From: a virus
IMG/VR virus record: IMGVR_UViG_3300007639_000009
Coordinates: 1-32,259 of that record
Direction: 5' to 3' (one strand)
DNA: 32,259 nt
Both the position numbers and the translations under genes were made by a program. The notes under the pieces were generated by a model. That model worked only from the letters and a program-made list of their open reading frames with translations, searched no databases and had not been told where the DNA came from. Of this stretch, positions 21,511 through 30,090 are shown piece by piece; the stretch's first letter is position 1; every line of letters starts with the position of its first letter.

Positions 21511-24273
21511 TTAAGCTTGTGCCTCAGTCCAGGATAATCTTCCGAACACCGTAGAAGATGAACCACCAAGGTTACGCACCATGATGGTAAGAACATCGGG
21601 ACCATCTGGAAAAATATTTGTTGTTGATGTTGCACCAGTTCCGCCACCGAGAATGGAGTTACCAAGGTCTCGCACGGCTCCAAGGTCAATTGAGTTTGCT
21701 CCAGTACCTACAAAGAAACCTCCAGTGACTTCACCACCAGTGTTTGTTGTAGTAGTTGTGCTATAGTCAGCAACTTGTGCAAGACTTGAGGTTGCACCAG
21801 CAGGTCGGTTCCAGTTTTGACCAGTGGATACGGTTCCATTAAGAACAGCGGTAATCAGCAAGTTAGAGCTAGCCGTTGAGGTCGTAACATCCAATGCACG
21901 AAGAATCAACTGCATTCTGTTAACCAACTCTCTTGTCCCAAACACACCGCCGACTCCATTATCCGCAGATGGCGCTACCCTGATTGAAAGAAGAGCATTT
22001 GTTGCTCCGGCAGCTACAGCAATTGAACCAGTAGTGCCATAAGTAAACACAAGAGATTTGTCATCATCAAAACGACCATCCATGATCACTGAAGTTCCCC
22101 AATGAGAAATAGAACTTGCATAAGTTGGATATGCTTGCTCTACAACCACAGGTGATGTTGCCGAATACGGGAACGAAACAGCAGTTCCTGAACCAAGCGC
22201 AGGTACGATAACAGTAGGGTTAGCACCAGTTGCTGCTTGACTCAATGTTAATGTTGTTCCAACAATATTAGAAATAAATGTTCCTTCAGGAATATTTGTT
22301 CCAATAACTCTCTGACCAATCTGCAAGTTAGAAGCAGATGACACTGTTGCAGAGTTTGAACCAGAAGCAATGGTTAAAGCCAATGAAGTGCTACCACTTT
22401 GCCCTCTAGTTAAACCAGTAAAGGTTGTAGCGGTCAATCCTGTATAATTGATAAATTCATAACCATGTGCTGCATGGCGAACACATAGGGTTCCTGAAGT
22501 AGGAAAACCAGAAGTACTTGCAACAGTAATTGTTGTATCACCACTATTAATAGTTGTGGTGGTATTTGTAAATGGGACAACTGTGCTTGATTCGTATCTT
22601 GCACACATGTTTCCAGAACGCATCCACGATTCTGAGTTGACGTTGTTATTGGGTACTTTATGACAATAAACAACATCTCCGTTAGTAGCTCTCATTCCCC
22701 AACGAATAAAACCAGCACCATACCAAGAATAATCAATATAAAACATTTGCATTTTTGAAAGATCAACATTGTACCCAGAAGGTCCTGTCCCATCAAGTTT
22801 GTCAAGATTCCATGTTGATTGAGCATAACGGGTTTCAATTGTTTTTGTAACAATTGCATATGCAGCATTAGCCCCACGATACGAAGGGCTTATAGTAAGA
22901 GATGTATCGCTTGCAATATCTGTAACGCGATATGATGCTCCGCGAATTACAATATAATCACCAATATTGAGTTGTCTTGAAAATACAGTTGGGAAAGAGG
23001 AATCTGTTTGAGTTACCGTATTTTGCCCAGATGTTACAGAAATTTTACCAGCAAGTTGAAACACAGAAGATCTTCTTACCGCATTAAGTGTTTGACCATC
23101 AAATTCAAAAAATACACCGTTTTGTTGATCAAACAATCCAAGTCTATTTGCACAACCATGCCAGCTATTTATTGCTACATAAATAGTTCCTCCTGCTGGT
23201 GTTTGAGAAGGAGAAGATGTTGGCACATATGTAAATGTATTAAAACCAGTAACATTTGTAATAGTATATGTTCCATTATAATTTGCATCCGATGCACCAG
23301 TTACAGTTACTGTAGATCCTGGTAGAATATTATGTTGTTCTTTTGTTTGTACAGTAACTACGCCTCCAGAAAAAGAAAGAGAATCAATTTGAAAATTTGG
23401 TTTTAAAATAGTTCCCGAACTTACTTGTACACCTTTACCTGATTGATAACGAAAATAACGGCGTGTCTGGCGAATTGCACTGCAATAGTTTGATGTCCCA
23501 TTAGATGAGAAAATAACTCCACCATCAAAAGGCCTGTGCAAGAATTGCGATTGCGGTCTTACATAAACAGCAGCAGAACCAAAAGATAAAGTTGCTGTTG
23601 GCACAGCGTTAGCGTAATAAACAAACACTGTGTTGCTCAAAATTTGAGCAACAAAAAACGAACCGTTTGGAGGGTTTGCACCTGTTGTTGTAATACCAGT
23701 GACAACAACTTCGTTGCCAATAGAAAGCCCATGAGGAACTGTTGTTGTAACAGTTACCTTAGTAGTAGTTCCATCAATTACAACTGATGATGGCGCTGCT
23801 CCAATTGCAGCACCAGAAAAAATAAAACCAATATAAATAGCTGTTTTGTTTGAATCAAAAATTGCTTGAACAGCTGTGCTATTAACAGCTTGTGCTGTAT
23901 ATGTAAAACTTACGTTTGTGGATACTGATTCAACAATAAAATTACCATTAGCCGGGCTTAAAAAAGTATCATAAACTGAAATTGGTGTGCCAACTGCAAT
24001 GCCTGTGGTTGACGGAAGAGATACGGTTACTGTCCTTGAGTTGGTATTAAAAGCAATAGCTGTAATACCAGAAATGGGAGTCTGTGATGAATATACATAT
24101 GGTCTGTTATCAATTAGGCCAAGATTTTCCCATTTTGTTTGTTGTGTACCGTATTCAAAGTCGGTATCAATCAATGATTGAGGTTGAGATACACGAAGTC
24201 TGTTAACCGGATCATTAAATAGTTCCGAAGGTTTAAATGTTGTTTCCCCAGTAGGTAATTGTTGAATTGCCAT
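21511..24273 (-). CDS. Large virion structural protein (fibre/baseplate type)
   Basis: A 920-aa protein. Its N-terminal region has the VSQPQSLIDTDFEYG...TKWE signature (28-48) known from large structural proteins of cyanomyoviruses and other aquatic phages. The middle contains repeated beta modules, one near 66-140 and one near 165-230 (NEVVVTGITTTGANPPNGSF) and another near 300-365 (LPGSTVTVTGASDANYNGTY). These read as tandem beta-sandwich domains with a V-V-G--D--YNG-Y/F-V--V motif. Residues 560-720 repeat a similar pattern. There is no enzyme motif or membrane segment. It is probably a trimeric fibre or baseplate periphery protein. Confidence 0.72.
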   Translation of the reverse strand: MAIQQLPTGETTFKPSELFNDPVNRLRVSQPQSLIDTDFEYGTQQTKWENLGLIDNRPYVYSSQTPISGITAIAFNTNSRTVTVSLPSTTGIAVGTPISVYDTFLSPANGNFIVESVSTNVSFTYTAQAVNSTAVQAIFDSNKTAIYIGFIFSGAAIGAAPSSVVIDGTTTKVTVTTTVPHGLSIGNEVVVTGITTTGANPPNGSFFVAQILSNTVFVYYANAVPTATLSFGSAAVYVRPQSQFLHRPFDGGVIFSSNGTSNYCSAIRQTRRYFRYQSGKGVQVSSGTILKPNFQIDSLSFSGGVVTVQTKEQHNILPGSTVTVTGASDANYNGTYTITNVTGFNTFTYVPTSSPSQTPAGGTIYVAINSWHGCANRLGLFDQQNGVFFEFDGQTLNAVRRSSVFQLAGKISVTSGQNTVTQTDSSFPTVFSRQLNIGDYIVIRGASYRVTDIASDTSLTISPSYRGANAAYAIVTKTIETRYAQSTWNLDKLDGTGPSGYNVDLSKMQMFYIDYSWYGAGFIRWGMRATNGDVVYCHKVPNNNVNSESWMRSGNMCARYESSTVVPFTNTTTTINSGDTTITVASTSGFPTSGTLCVRHAAHGYEFINYTGLTATTFTGLTRGQSGSTSLALTIASGSNSATVSSASNLQIGQRVIGTNIPEGTFISNIVGTTLTLSQAATGANPTVIVPALGSGTAVSFPYSATSPVVVEQAYPTYASSISHWGTSVIMDGRFDDDKSLVFTYGTTGSIAVAAGATNALLSIRVAPSADNGVGGVFGTRELVNRMQLILRALDVTTSTASSNLLITAVLNGTVSTGQNWNRPAGATSSLAQVADYSTTTTTNTGGEVTGGFFVGTGANSIDLGAVRDLGNSILGGGTGATSTTNIFPDGPDVLTIMVRNLGGSSSTVFGRLSWTEAQA

Positions 24274-24581
24274 TATGCTGACTCCATTCCGCTAATATGA
24301 AAATTAACTGTAGCAGCAGAAGCTCCACCGGTAATTGTTTTAGTTGTTGCTAAAGCTTGTTTTACATCAATGGTTACAACACCACCGGCAGGAATGGAAA
24401 CTCCTGGAAACAAAGAAACGCTATCTAAAGCTAAAGTGTATGAAGCAGCTGCAGATAAATTAGTGTTCACAACAACAATGTTTGTCACAACAGTTACGGT
24501 TGATGCCGGCACTGTATAAAGAACTGTATTTGTAGTAGTTGTTGCAGCACCACGAAATAAAGCTTTTGCTATATTAGCCAT
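24273..24581 (-). CDS. Small beta-rich structural protein
   Basis: A 102-aa protein made of strands (TNTVLYTVPASTVTVVTNIV, then 'NTNLSAAASYTLALDS', 'VSIPAGGVVTIDVKQAL') ending VNFHISGMESA. The same ending and layout appear in the incomplete gene at the right edge (VTFTVSGVEYA), and it is more distantly like the 117-aa and 123-aa beta proteins. It probably is a small fibre or collar component. It overlaps the 920-aa gene (TAATG), so their products are probably made together. Confidence 0.55.
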   Translation of the reverse strand: MANIAKALFRGAATTTTNTVLYTVPASTVTVVTNIVVVNTNLSAAASYTLALDSVSLFPGVSIPAGGVVTIDVKQALATTKTITGGASAATVNFHISGMESA

Positions 24582-24596
24582 TTAAACCTCTAGACA

Positions 24597-24869
24597 CTAG
24601 TAAACCCCCATAATAAAAGGTATTTCAACATCACTACCTAGTTTAGCATAAGTAATTGAATTATCCATTATTTTAGCAGTAGTAACAGCATTACTAGCTA
24701 ACTTAATAGCAGTAACAGAAGTATCTGCTAAGGCAAGAGTTCCAATTGTTCCATTGGCTGTTGATGTTATTGATTTTAGTGTCCAATTAGAACCTGTAAA
24801 ATACCATGTTTTGCCATTTGCAGTAAACTCATCATTAGTTGATGGTGTGTTTGGAAAATTGATTGCCAT
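24597..24869 (-). CDS. Short W-GS-W module protein, copy B
   Basis: A 90-aa protein. It opens with AINFPNTPSTNDEFTANGKT and WYFTGSNWTLK, the shared small module, and continues with beta-shaft repeats 'TSVTAIKLASNAVTTAKIMD'. It ends EIPFIMGVY, a short aromatic tail. It thus looks like a minimal fibre: attachment module, thin shaft, no tip domain. It has an AGGAG ribosome site and is followed by the small beta protein. Confidence 0.65.
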   Translation of the reverse strand: MAINFPNTPSTNDEFTANGKTWYFTGSNWTLKSITSTANGTIGTLALADTSVTAIKLASNAVTTAKIMDNSITYAKLGSDVEIPFIMGVY

Positions 24870-24907
24870 ATAACTCCTATAATACTTCTTTAATAATTAA
24901 TTTGCAA

Positions 24908-25732
24908 TTAGACAGTTATATTTCCTGTACCTGCGGTAAATTGATAAACTTTATACCCGCCTGAAGTTACTGGGCCGGTGTAAGTAAGTCCAACACTAAT
25001 AGAACCTAGATCGGGGAATGTATCTGCATAACGAATAACAACCACACCACTACCGCCGTTACCACCACCGCCACCACCACGATTTGCTGTACCTCCTCCA
25101 CCAGCACCAGCACTTCCGGCGCTAACACCAGAACCATATTCATACAACGCAGCACCACCGCCACCACCTGCATAAGTTATAGATGTTCCAGTGATGCTTG
25201 AAGCTGTTCCTGCACCACCATTACCTCCAGAACTAAAACTTCCACCACCACCGCCACCAGAAGCACCACCACCGCCACCTGCGGTATAACGACCATCGCC
25301 AGGGACAAAGTTTCTACCACTACCGCCAGCATTTCCTTGCCCAGCAGTTCCTCCACCGCCACCACCAGGAGAGGAATTGTAAACACCGTCACCACCACCG
25401 CCTGACCCCCCTGAGTTTCCAGAAGCACCACCCCAACCGTAACCGCCGCCTTTACCGCCACCAATTGCTGTAACGGCACCAATTACTGAATTACTTCCAT
25501 TAGACCCACTACCACCACCACCAACAGTAATTGTAGTTAAAGCAACAGTCAACGTCATTGATGATGTTAAAAATCCACCACCACCACCGCCACCACCGCC
25601 ACTTGCCCCACCACCGGCAACGACAAGATATTCAATAGGAATAGAAAATGTTGTTGTACCCAGACCACCAAACCCGCTATTGAGCCAAGCACCAATTCTA
25701 GTATTAACGCGAGAACGGTTTCTTTTACTCAT
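24908..25732 (-). CDS. Glycine-rich receptor-binding adhesin, copy B
   Basis: A 274-aa glycine-rich protein. It begins SKRNRSRVNTRIGAWLNSGF with GGLGTTTFSIPIEYLVVAGG, close to the N terminus of the 318-aa neighbour (IGTWLNIGLGGLGTTAF). The core has long GGGGGGG blocks broken by FSSGGNGG and AALYEYGSG. The end carries the conserved module GSGVVVIRYADTFPDLGSIS and 'TSGGYKVYQFTAGTGNI'. It overlaps the 318-aa gene by one base. Two adhesins in tandem with alike N and C termini but different glycine cores suggest duplication and tip diversification. Confidence 0.75.
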   Translation of the reverse strand: MSKRNRSRVNTRIGAWLNSGFGGLGTTTFSIPIEYLVVAGGGASGGGGGGGGGFLTSSMTLTVALTTITVGGGGSGSNGSNSVIGAVTAIGGGKGGGYGWGGASGNSGGSGGGGDGVYNSSPGGGGGGTAGQGNAGGSGRNFVPGDGRYTAGGGGGASGGGGGGSFSSGGNGGAGTASSITGTSITYAGGGGGAALYEYGSGVSAGSAGAGGGGTANRGGGGGGNGGSGVVVIRYADTFPDLGSISVGLTYTGPVTSGGYKVYQFTAGTGNITV

Positions 25733-26688
25733 TAGAAAGTTATAATTCCTGTTCCGGCTGTAAATGAATAAATTTTATAACCGCCTGTATTACTAAGCGA
25801 GTAAGTAAGCCCAGCACCGATAGAAACTATGTCAGGAAATGTATTTACATAACGCAAAATGACTATACCGCTACCACCGTTACCACCTATAGTGCCTGTG
25901 CTAAAACCTGGGTCAGTGTTTGTCTTACCGCCACCTCCACCGCCAAGATTTGCTGTGCCTGCCGTACCCGATGAAGGAACTCCAGCACCGCCTGCACCAC
26001 CACCACCAGCACCACCACCGCCTGGGGTGTTTTGCGAGTCACCAGGTCTAAATCCTCCACCACCGCCTCCGCCTCTTTGGACAGAAGAACCAGTAATACT
26101 TGAAGATGAACCTGCACCGCCAACACCACAAACTGAAGCACCGCAGTTCCCGCCAATAGCAGCAGCGCCACCTCCTCCGCCACAACCACGACCAAGACTA
26201 GATCCGCCATTGAAGCCTTGAACTGGTGAAGCCGTGCGAGCTCCTCCTGCAAATGTACCTTCGCCAACACCGCCACCACCAGAACCACCACCAACACCAG
26301 CACTAGAACCACCAGCACCACCGCCACCACCTGTTGATGTAACTGACCCTAAAACAGAGTTGGTTCCACTACCACCAACAGCACCGTTAGTTGAAGATGA
26401 TGTTCCTCCAGCGCCAACAGTAACCGTATACGCATCTCCTGCAGTAATGCCAAGAGCAGACTCTAAAGTTCCATTGCCACCTGTTGCAGTTACCGTGCTA
26501 CGCAACCCGCCAGCACCACCACCACCACCACCGTAAGTATTATTGCTACCAGCACCACCGCCAGCGAGAACAAGGTAATCAACTGTTGGTGTAGCAAATG
26601 CTGTTGTACCCAAACCACCCAAACCGATATTAAGCCAAGTACCAATATTTGTATTGTTTAATGATCGCATGTCATATAAACGACCCAT
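25732..26688 (-). CDS. Glycine-rich receptor-binding adhesin, copy C
   Basis: A 318-aa protein, the longest of the four glycine-rich paralogues. The N terminus NTNIGTWLNIGLGGLGTTAF leads to VDYLVLAGGGAGSN and then to several GGGGGGAGG blocks, with Cys pairs at RGCGGGGG and NCGASVCGVGG. The C-terminal module GSGIVILRYVNTFPDIVSIG, then 'NTGGYKIYSFTAGTGIITF', is shared with the other copies. ATG 26688 has a moderate AGG site; a second ATG six codons later is possible. A beta companion gene lies upstream. Function as a fibre tip is inferred from the family. Confidence 0.75.
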   Translation of the reverse strand: MGRLYDMRSLNNTNIGTWLNIGLGGLGTTAFATPTVDYLVLAGGGAGSNNTYGGGGGGAGGLRSTVTATGGNGTLESALGITAGDAYTVTVGAGGTSSSTNGAVGGSGTNSVLGSVTSTGGGGGAGGSSAGVGGGSGGGGVGEGTFAGGARTASPVQGFNGGSSLGRGCGGGGGAAAIGGNCGASVCGVGGAGSSSSITGSSVQRGGGGGGGFRPGDSQNTPGGGGAGGGGAGGAGVPSSGTAGTANLGGGGGGKTNTDPGFSTGTIGGNGGSGIVILRYVNTFPDIVSIGAGLTYSLSNTGGYKIYSFTAGTGIITF

Positions 26689-26694
26689 ATGAAC

Positions 26695-27066
26695 CTATAC
26701 CGCTATACGATTGACGTACCCAAAAATTGAAATTTGGTTTCCTGTTGCTGCAAAAGCACGAATAACTTTCGGAACAGCATTACCCTGAATTACTAAACCA
26801 GCAACAACTAAAACTAAACCGTTTTGAGCAGTAAGCGTTTGCTTTATTACATCTTTTGGAGCAGTTACCCCACCAAATTCAATTGTTAAAAGAATAGATG
26901 CTGAATGGTTATTATAAGCATACAACCAAATTTCATCAACCGTTGTTGTAGTTGCGCTAGCTGTATGAATTGTTGTACCAGCAGTAGCTGTGTTGGCTAC
27001 CAAAATACCCAAACCATCTCCGGTAGTGCCGGCTGGCTGCAATGCTAATTTACTTAATGTTGGCAT
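26695..27066 (-). CDS. Beta-rich fibre companion protein, copy B
   Basis: A 123-aa paralogue of 20425-20796, the same length with the same NNHSA, FGGVT-P-D-I, GLVLVVAGL--QGNA and GYVNRI elements. It again lies just upstream of a glycine-rich adhesin gene (25732). It is predicted to be all beta and has no signal peptide. An AGGAG site precedes ATG 27066. A role as the connecting piece for the adhesin is inferred from the repeated gene order. Confidence 0.6.
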   Translation of the reverse strand: MPTLSKLALQPAGTTGDGLGILVANTATAGTTIHTASATTTTVDEIWLYAYNNHSASILLTIEFGGVTAPKDVIKQTLTAQNGLVLVVAGLVIQGNAVPKVIRAFAATGNQISIFGYVNRIAV

Positions 27067-27090
27067 AATTTTCTCCTATGTTTATATATA

Positions 27091-27567
27091 TTAACCCCAT
27101 ACTTGCGTTCCTATAAAAAATTGATCACTAAAAGCATCAACACCACTTTGCCCTGATGAAGCCGAAGTAATCCGGCCTTGAGCATCCACAGTAATGTTCG
27201 TAGCTGTGTAAGAACCCGATACTACTGCTGTATTAGCAAGTTTTGTTGCTGTAACTGCAGCATTTGCAAGTTTACCAGTAGTTACATTTTCATCTAGAAT
27301 CTTAACAGTTGTTACAGCATCAGAAGCAATCTTGGCAGCAGTTACGTTAGCATCCAAAATTTTTGCTGTAGTTACAGCATTGCTTGCGATATCACCCGCA
27401 ACAATTGTTCCATCAAGAATTTTTGCAGATGTAATGCTATTATCTGCAACGCTTACAGTGACACCAGTACTTACAACTGTCCACCTAGAACCACTATACG
27501 CCCAGGTTCTACCTGCGGTTGTAAATGTTTGCCCTACGGTTGGAGAATCTGGGTAATCTATTGCCAT
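27091..27567 (-). CDS. Fibre protein with W-GS-W module and TAKI repeats
   Basis: A 158-aa fibre. Residues 1-35 are the shared module (AIDYPDSPTVGQTFTTAGRT, then WAYSGSRWTVVS). Residues 40-118 are at least eight near-identical units of the type NAVTTAKILDANVTAAKI, which form a thin beta shaft of about ten-residue rungs. Residues 119-158 end in YTATNITVDAQGRITSASSG, a common fibre motif, and a short tail FFIGTQVWG. It has no visible ribosome site close to the ATG, so coupling to the upstream gene or an unusual start is possible. Confidence 0.72.
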   Translation of the reverse strand: MAIDYPDSPTVGQTFTTAGRTWAYSGSRWTVVSTGVTVSVADNSITSAKILDGTIVAGDIASNAVTTAKILDANVTAAKIASDAVTTVKILDENVTTGKLANAAVTATKLANTAVVSGSYTATNITVDAQGRITSASSGQSGVDAFSDQFFIGTQVWG

Positions 27568-27612
27568 ATACTATCTATGATATCCTTTTATTGGTGATTG
27601 AGCAAGTTGCTT

Positions 27613-29658
27613 TTATGACAATCTGCTTCTTAAATAAGCGCACTCAAGAGCCAAAGCCTCTTCGTAACGGATTCCATACCTATTCCCAGCGGCTTCAAAT
27701 TGTTGCACAACCCCTACACCTTCTTCAATTTTTTCTTCTTGCTCTTCCCACTCATCATAACAAAGAATACCGTATGCAAAAGGATCAACACCTTCAGCCT
27801 CAAATGCTTCCTTAACTCTCTGAGCAACCAACCCGATATGCCATCTAGCCCCGTCACCTTTTTTTACAACAGCATCTTTAAATTTAAACTGCTGATATTC
27901 AACATTACCCCAAGCCCGCAAAACTGCTTCATTGATGTCGCCAATTTGTTCTTTTTCTCTTTCATCAGATGTGTTAATAGTTCCTGTTGTTGCATAAACA
28001 ATTGTCCATCTGCGTGATGGGCCTCCAAGAGTATATTCGTCATCAGTTCTTGGGCGTAAAGTTTGTGTATCAGTATTAGAAGCAAAGAAAGTTACTGTTG
28101 CGGTTCCGTCAGTAGTTGTACCTCCGGTTGCTTGAATTCTTGCATCATAATCGTTTACCGCCTCAGCATTACCTGAAGTATGGAGATCCATATACCAAGT
28201 TGCCGCGGTGTTTTGTTTACCAAGCTCCATTGTTCCATCGGCACGAATAAGTGCTGAACGCTGACTAGAAATATATGCGTCAATAACATTTGTGCCGCCT
28301 GTATAATACAAAGCAGTATCTGCATCATCTACTCTTAAGCCCACAAAACCAGAACCACGAGCTACAAAGAAACTTTGAATTTTATATGTACCAAGATTTA
28401 CAGCATCAAAGCCCCACGCATAATGTGATCCGCCAGTTGCTGCCGTTGATGCTTCCTTATTATCAACAAGACCCAATTCAAAACCAGTCATTGCTGATGC
28501 ATGCGATGAAGCATCCATTAAAACATTTGCATTATGTGCCCACACTTTTGTGAATGGGTTTACATAAGCAGTCGCTGAACCAGATGGTGTTGAAGCAGAC
28601 TGGACTGTGCCGTTTGCCAAATACCAACCTTCAACTGTAATACTTGTACCGTTAGCAGCCCAATCAGTAATAAATCCACTAAACTTTGTCGGACTATGAG
28701 CAGTATCAATAATCATTCCCTTACGCAATAGTTTTATGTTTGCTGCACTGATTGCGGAAGCAGGAACAACTGTTGTTGCCGTATACGTTGCAGCAGCAAG
28801 AGTTAATGTTGGTGGTGGTGCTAATACATCTGCAAAAAAAGAAACAGCATCTCTATCTGTATAGACGGAAATATCTGTTTCATTAGAAACACCTAAAACT
28901 TCAGCAGCACTATTAAAATCAGAACCGCTTGGGTAAAGTCTTACTGCAAAACCTGTTGCACTATCTTCGTTGCCGTAAGGAGCTGACATAATTCTTTGAC
29001 CCTCACGAAGAAGATCTCCATTTAAATTTTCTGGGTTAAGGATTTTTGCTCCTCTATCTAATACCCAAACAACTTCTCTACCACCGGTATCTACAAGACT
29101 TGAAAGCACATAGTTGCCATCAGGAACAGTAACAAAAACACAATTAGCTCTTAAAATTCCATTATCAGTATATGTAACAGCACCAGTTCTTGCTTGTGCT
29201 GCATTAGAGAAAGCTGTTGTGTTGTCAGTAACACCGTCACCAACAGCGCTATAATCAGAAACAGAAACAGGCAAAGATGTTTTGCTTACTTTAGCGTTGA
29301 TTTGGGTTTGAATAGCCGAAGTAACACCATCAAGATAACTAATTTCAGTGTTTGAAACATTACCAACAGAAGTAGTACTTGGCAATACAACTGTTCCAGT
29401 AAATGTTGGAGAAGCAATATTGGCAGGTGTATAGCCTATGTTGGTTACAGCAGCGCCAGAGGCGATCTTTGCAGAAGTAACAGCACCAGTAGCAAGTTTT
29501 GCTGTTGAAACAGAACCATCTGTAATATCATTTGAAGCAATAGTATTTGATGCTACAGAACCATTTAATGTCCAAGCACTCCCATCCCATGAATAAATTC
29601 GGGAATTGACAGTATATACTTGATCAAGGGTTGGTGAGTCTGGAAAATCTATAGCCAT
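27613..29658 (-). CDS. Tail spike with pectate-lyase-like domain and S74 self-cleaving chaperone
   Basis: A 681-aa spike. Residues 1-33 are the shared W-GS-W module (AIDFPDSPTLDQ, YSWDGSAWTLNG), then short TAKLATGAVTSAKI shaft repeats. DYSAVGDGVTDNTTAFSNA (135-153) is the hallmark of pectate_lyase_3/beta-helix spikes. The middle is a long beta-rich region with Ala/Thr strands. Residues about 555-681 are a peptidase S74 intramolecular chaperone: S564 and K569 in TSDEREK fit the Ser/Lys self-cleavage dyad, and 'WHIGLVAQRVKEAFEAEGVD' is the usual second motif. The chaperone guides trimer folding and is then removed. The beta-helix may bind or cut a surface polysaccharide; catalytic residues were not identified. 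It overlaps the upstream stop (TAATG). Confidence 0.87.
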   Translation of the reverse strand: MAIDFPDSPTLDQVYTVNSRIYSWDGSAWTLNGSVASNTIASNDITDGSVSTAKLATGAVTSAKIASGAAVTNIGYTPANIASPTFTGTVVLPSTTSVGNVSNTEISYLDGVTSAIQTQINAKVSKTSLPVSVSDYSAVGDGVTDNTTAFSNAAQARTGAVTYTDNGILRANCVFVTVPDGNYVLSSLVDTGGREVVWVLDRGAKILNPENLNGDLLREGQRIMSAPYGNEDSATGFAVRLYPSGSDFNSAAEVLGVSNETDISVYTDRDAVSFFADVLAPPPTLTLAAATYTATTVVPASAISAANIKLLRKGMIIDTAHSPTKFSGFITDWAANGTSITVEGWYLANGTVQSASTPSGSATAYVNPFTKVWAHNANVLMDASSHASAMTGFELGLVDNKEASTAATGGSHYAWGFDAVNLGTYKIQSFFVARGSGFVGLRVDDADTALYYTGGTNVIDAYISSQRSALIRADGTMELGKQNTAATWYMDLHTSGNAEAVNDYDARIQATGGTTTDGTATVTFFASNTDTQTLRPRTDDEYTLGGPSRRWTIVYATTGTINTSDEREKEQIGDINEAVLRAWGNVEYQQFKFKDAVVKKGDGARWHIGLVAQRVKEAFEAEGVDPFAYGILCYDEWEEQEEKIEEGVGVVQQFEAAGNRYGIRYEEALALECAYLRSRLS

Positions 29659-30029
29659 TAGATTTCAATTTTATCCCAATTTTGGTTCTCTTCATTCCAA
29701 GAGTACGCGCCCTCCCCTGATGGGTAAGCAACAGGTGCTTCCCAAACACAGGTGTCTTCATCAAGAATCCACGATGGATATGGTTGCGGGGCATAGAAAG
29801 CGTCTAATGTTGCATCGTACTTAAAGCCAATGCCTGCATAGTTTTTACGATATGGGGTACCACCATTGTTGTGTTGACCACCATAAGTGTTGTATGAGGT
29901 GCGTTTGCATGTTTGACCACGAAACTCCCCATACCATTGCTCCCAATCAATACCGTCTTCACCCTCGTTTTTACCAACGATGACTTCGGTAACAATATTT
30001 TCGGGATCTAGAAATGCATAATGTGCCAT
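29658..30029 (-). CDS. MAHYA-family fibre-associated protein, copy B
   Basis: A 123-aa paralogue of 19136-19516, sharing MAHYA, CKRTSYN, AGIG--Y---LD-F-AP-PYPSW, D---WEAP-AYP and WNEE-Q-W. It has a GGAGG ribosome site. It follows a glycine-rich adhesin gene (30091), as copy A follows another, and precedes the S74 spike. Consistent pairing suggests a role in assembly or attachment of the adhesin; the family's function is not established. Confidence 0.7.
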   Translation of the reverse strand: MAHYAFLDPENIVTEVIVGKNEGEDGIDWEQWYGEFRGQTCKRTSYNTYGGQHNNGGTPYRKNYAGIGFKYDATLDAFYAPQPYPSWILDEDTCVWEAPVAYPSGEGAYSWNEENQNWDKIEI

Positions 30030-30090
30030 GTTTATTTTCCTCCGTTGTATATTTTACATTGTTTATTGATGAGATTTGATTCATTATTCA

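Noticed and set aside
25887-26330. A 147-aa minus-strand Val/Leu-rich frame
   Set aside because: It is the out-of-frame shadow of the 318-aa glycine-rich gene (GGN read as GTN/GGT-type codons), with no start signal.
25859-26536. Long plus-strand proline-rich frames
   Set aside because: They are the antisense of GGN-codon-rich glycine genes (CCN codons on the other strand), without ribosome sites or any fit to the all-minus gene order.
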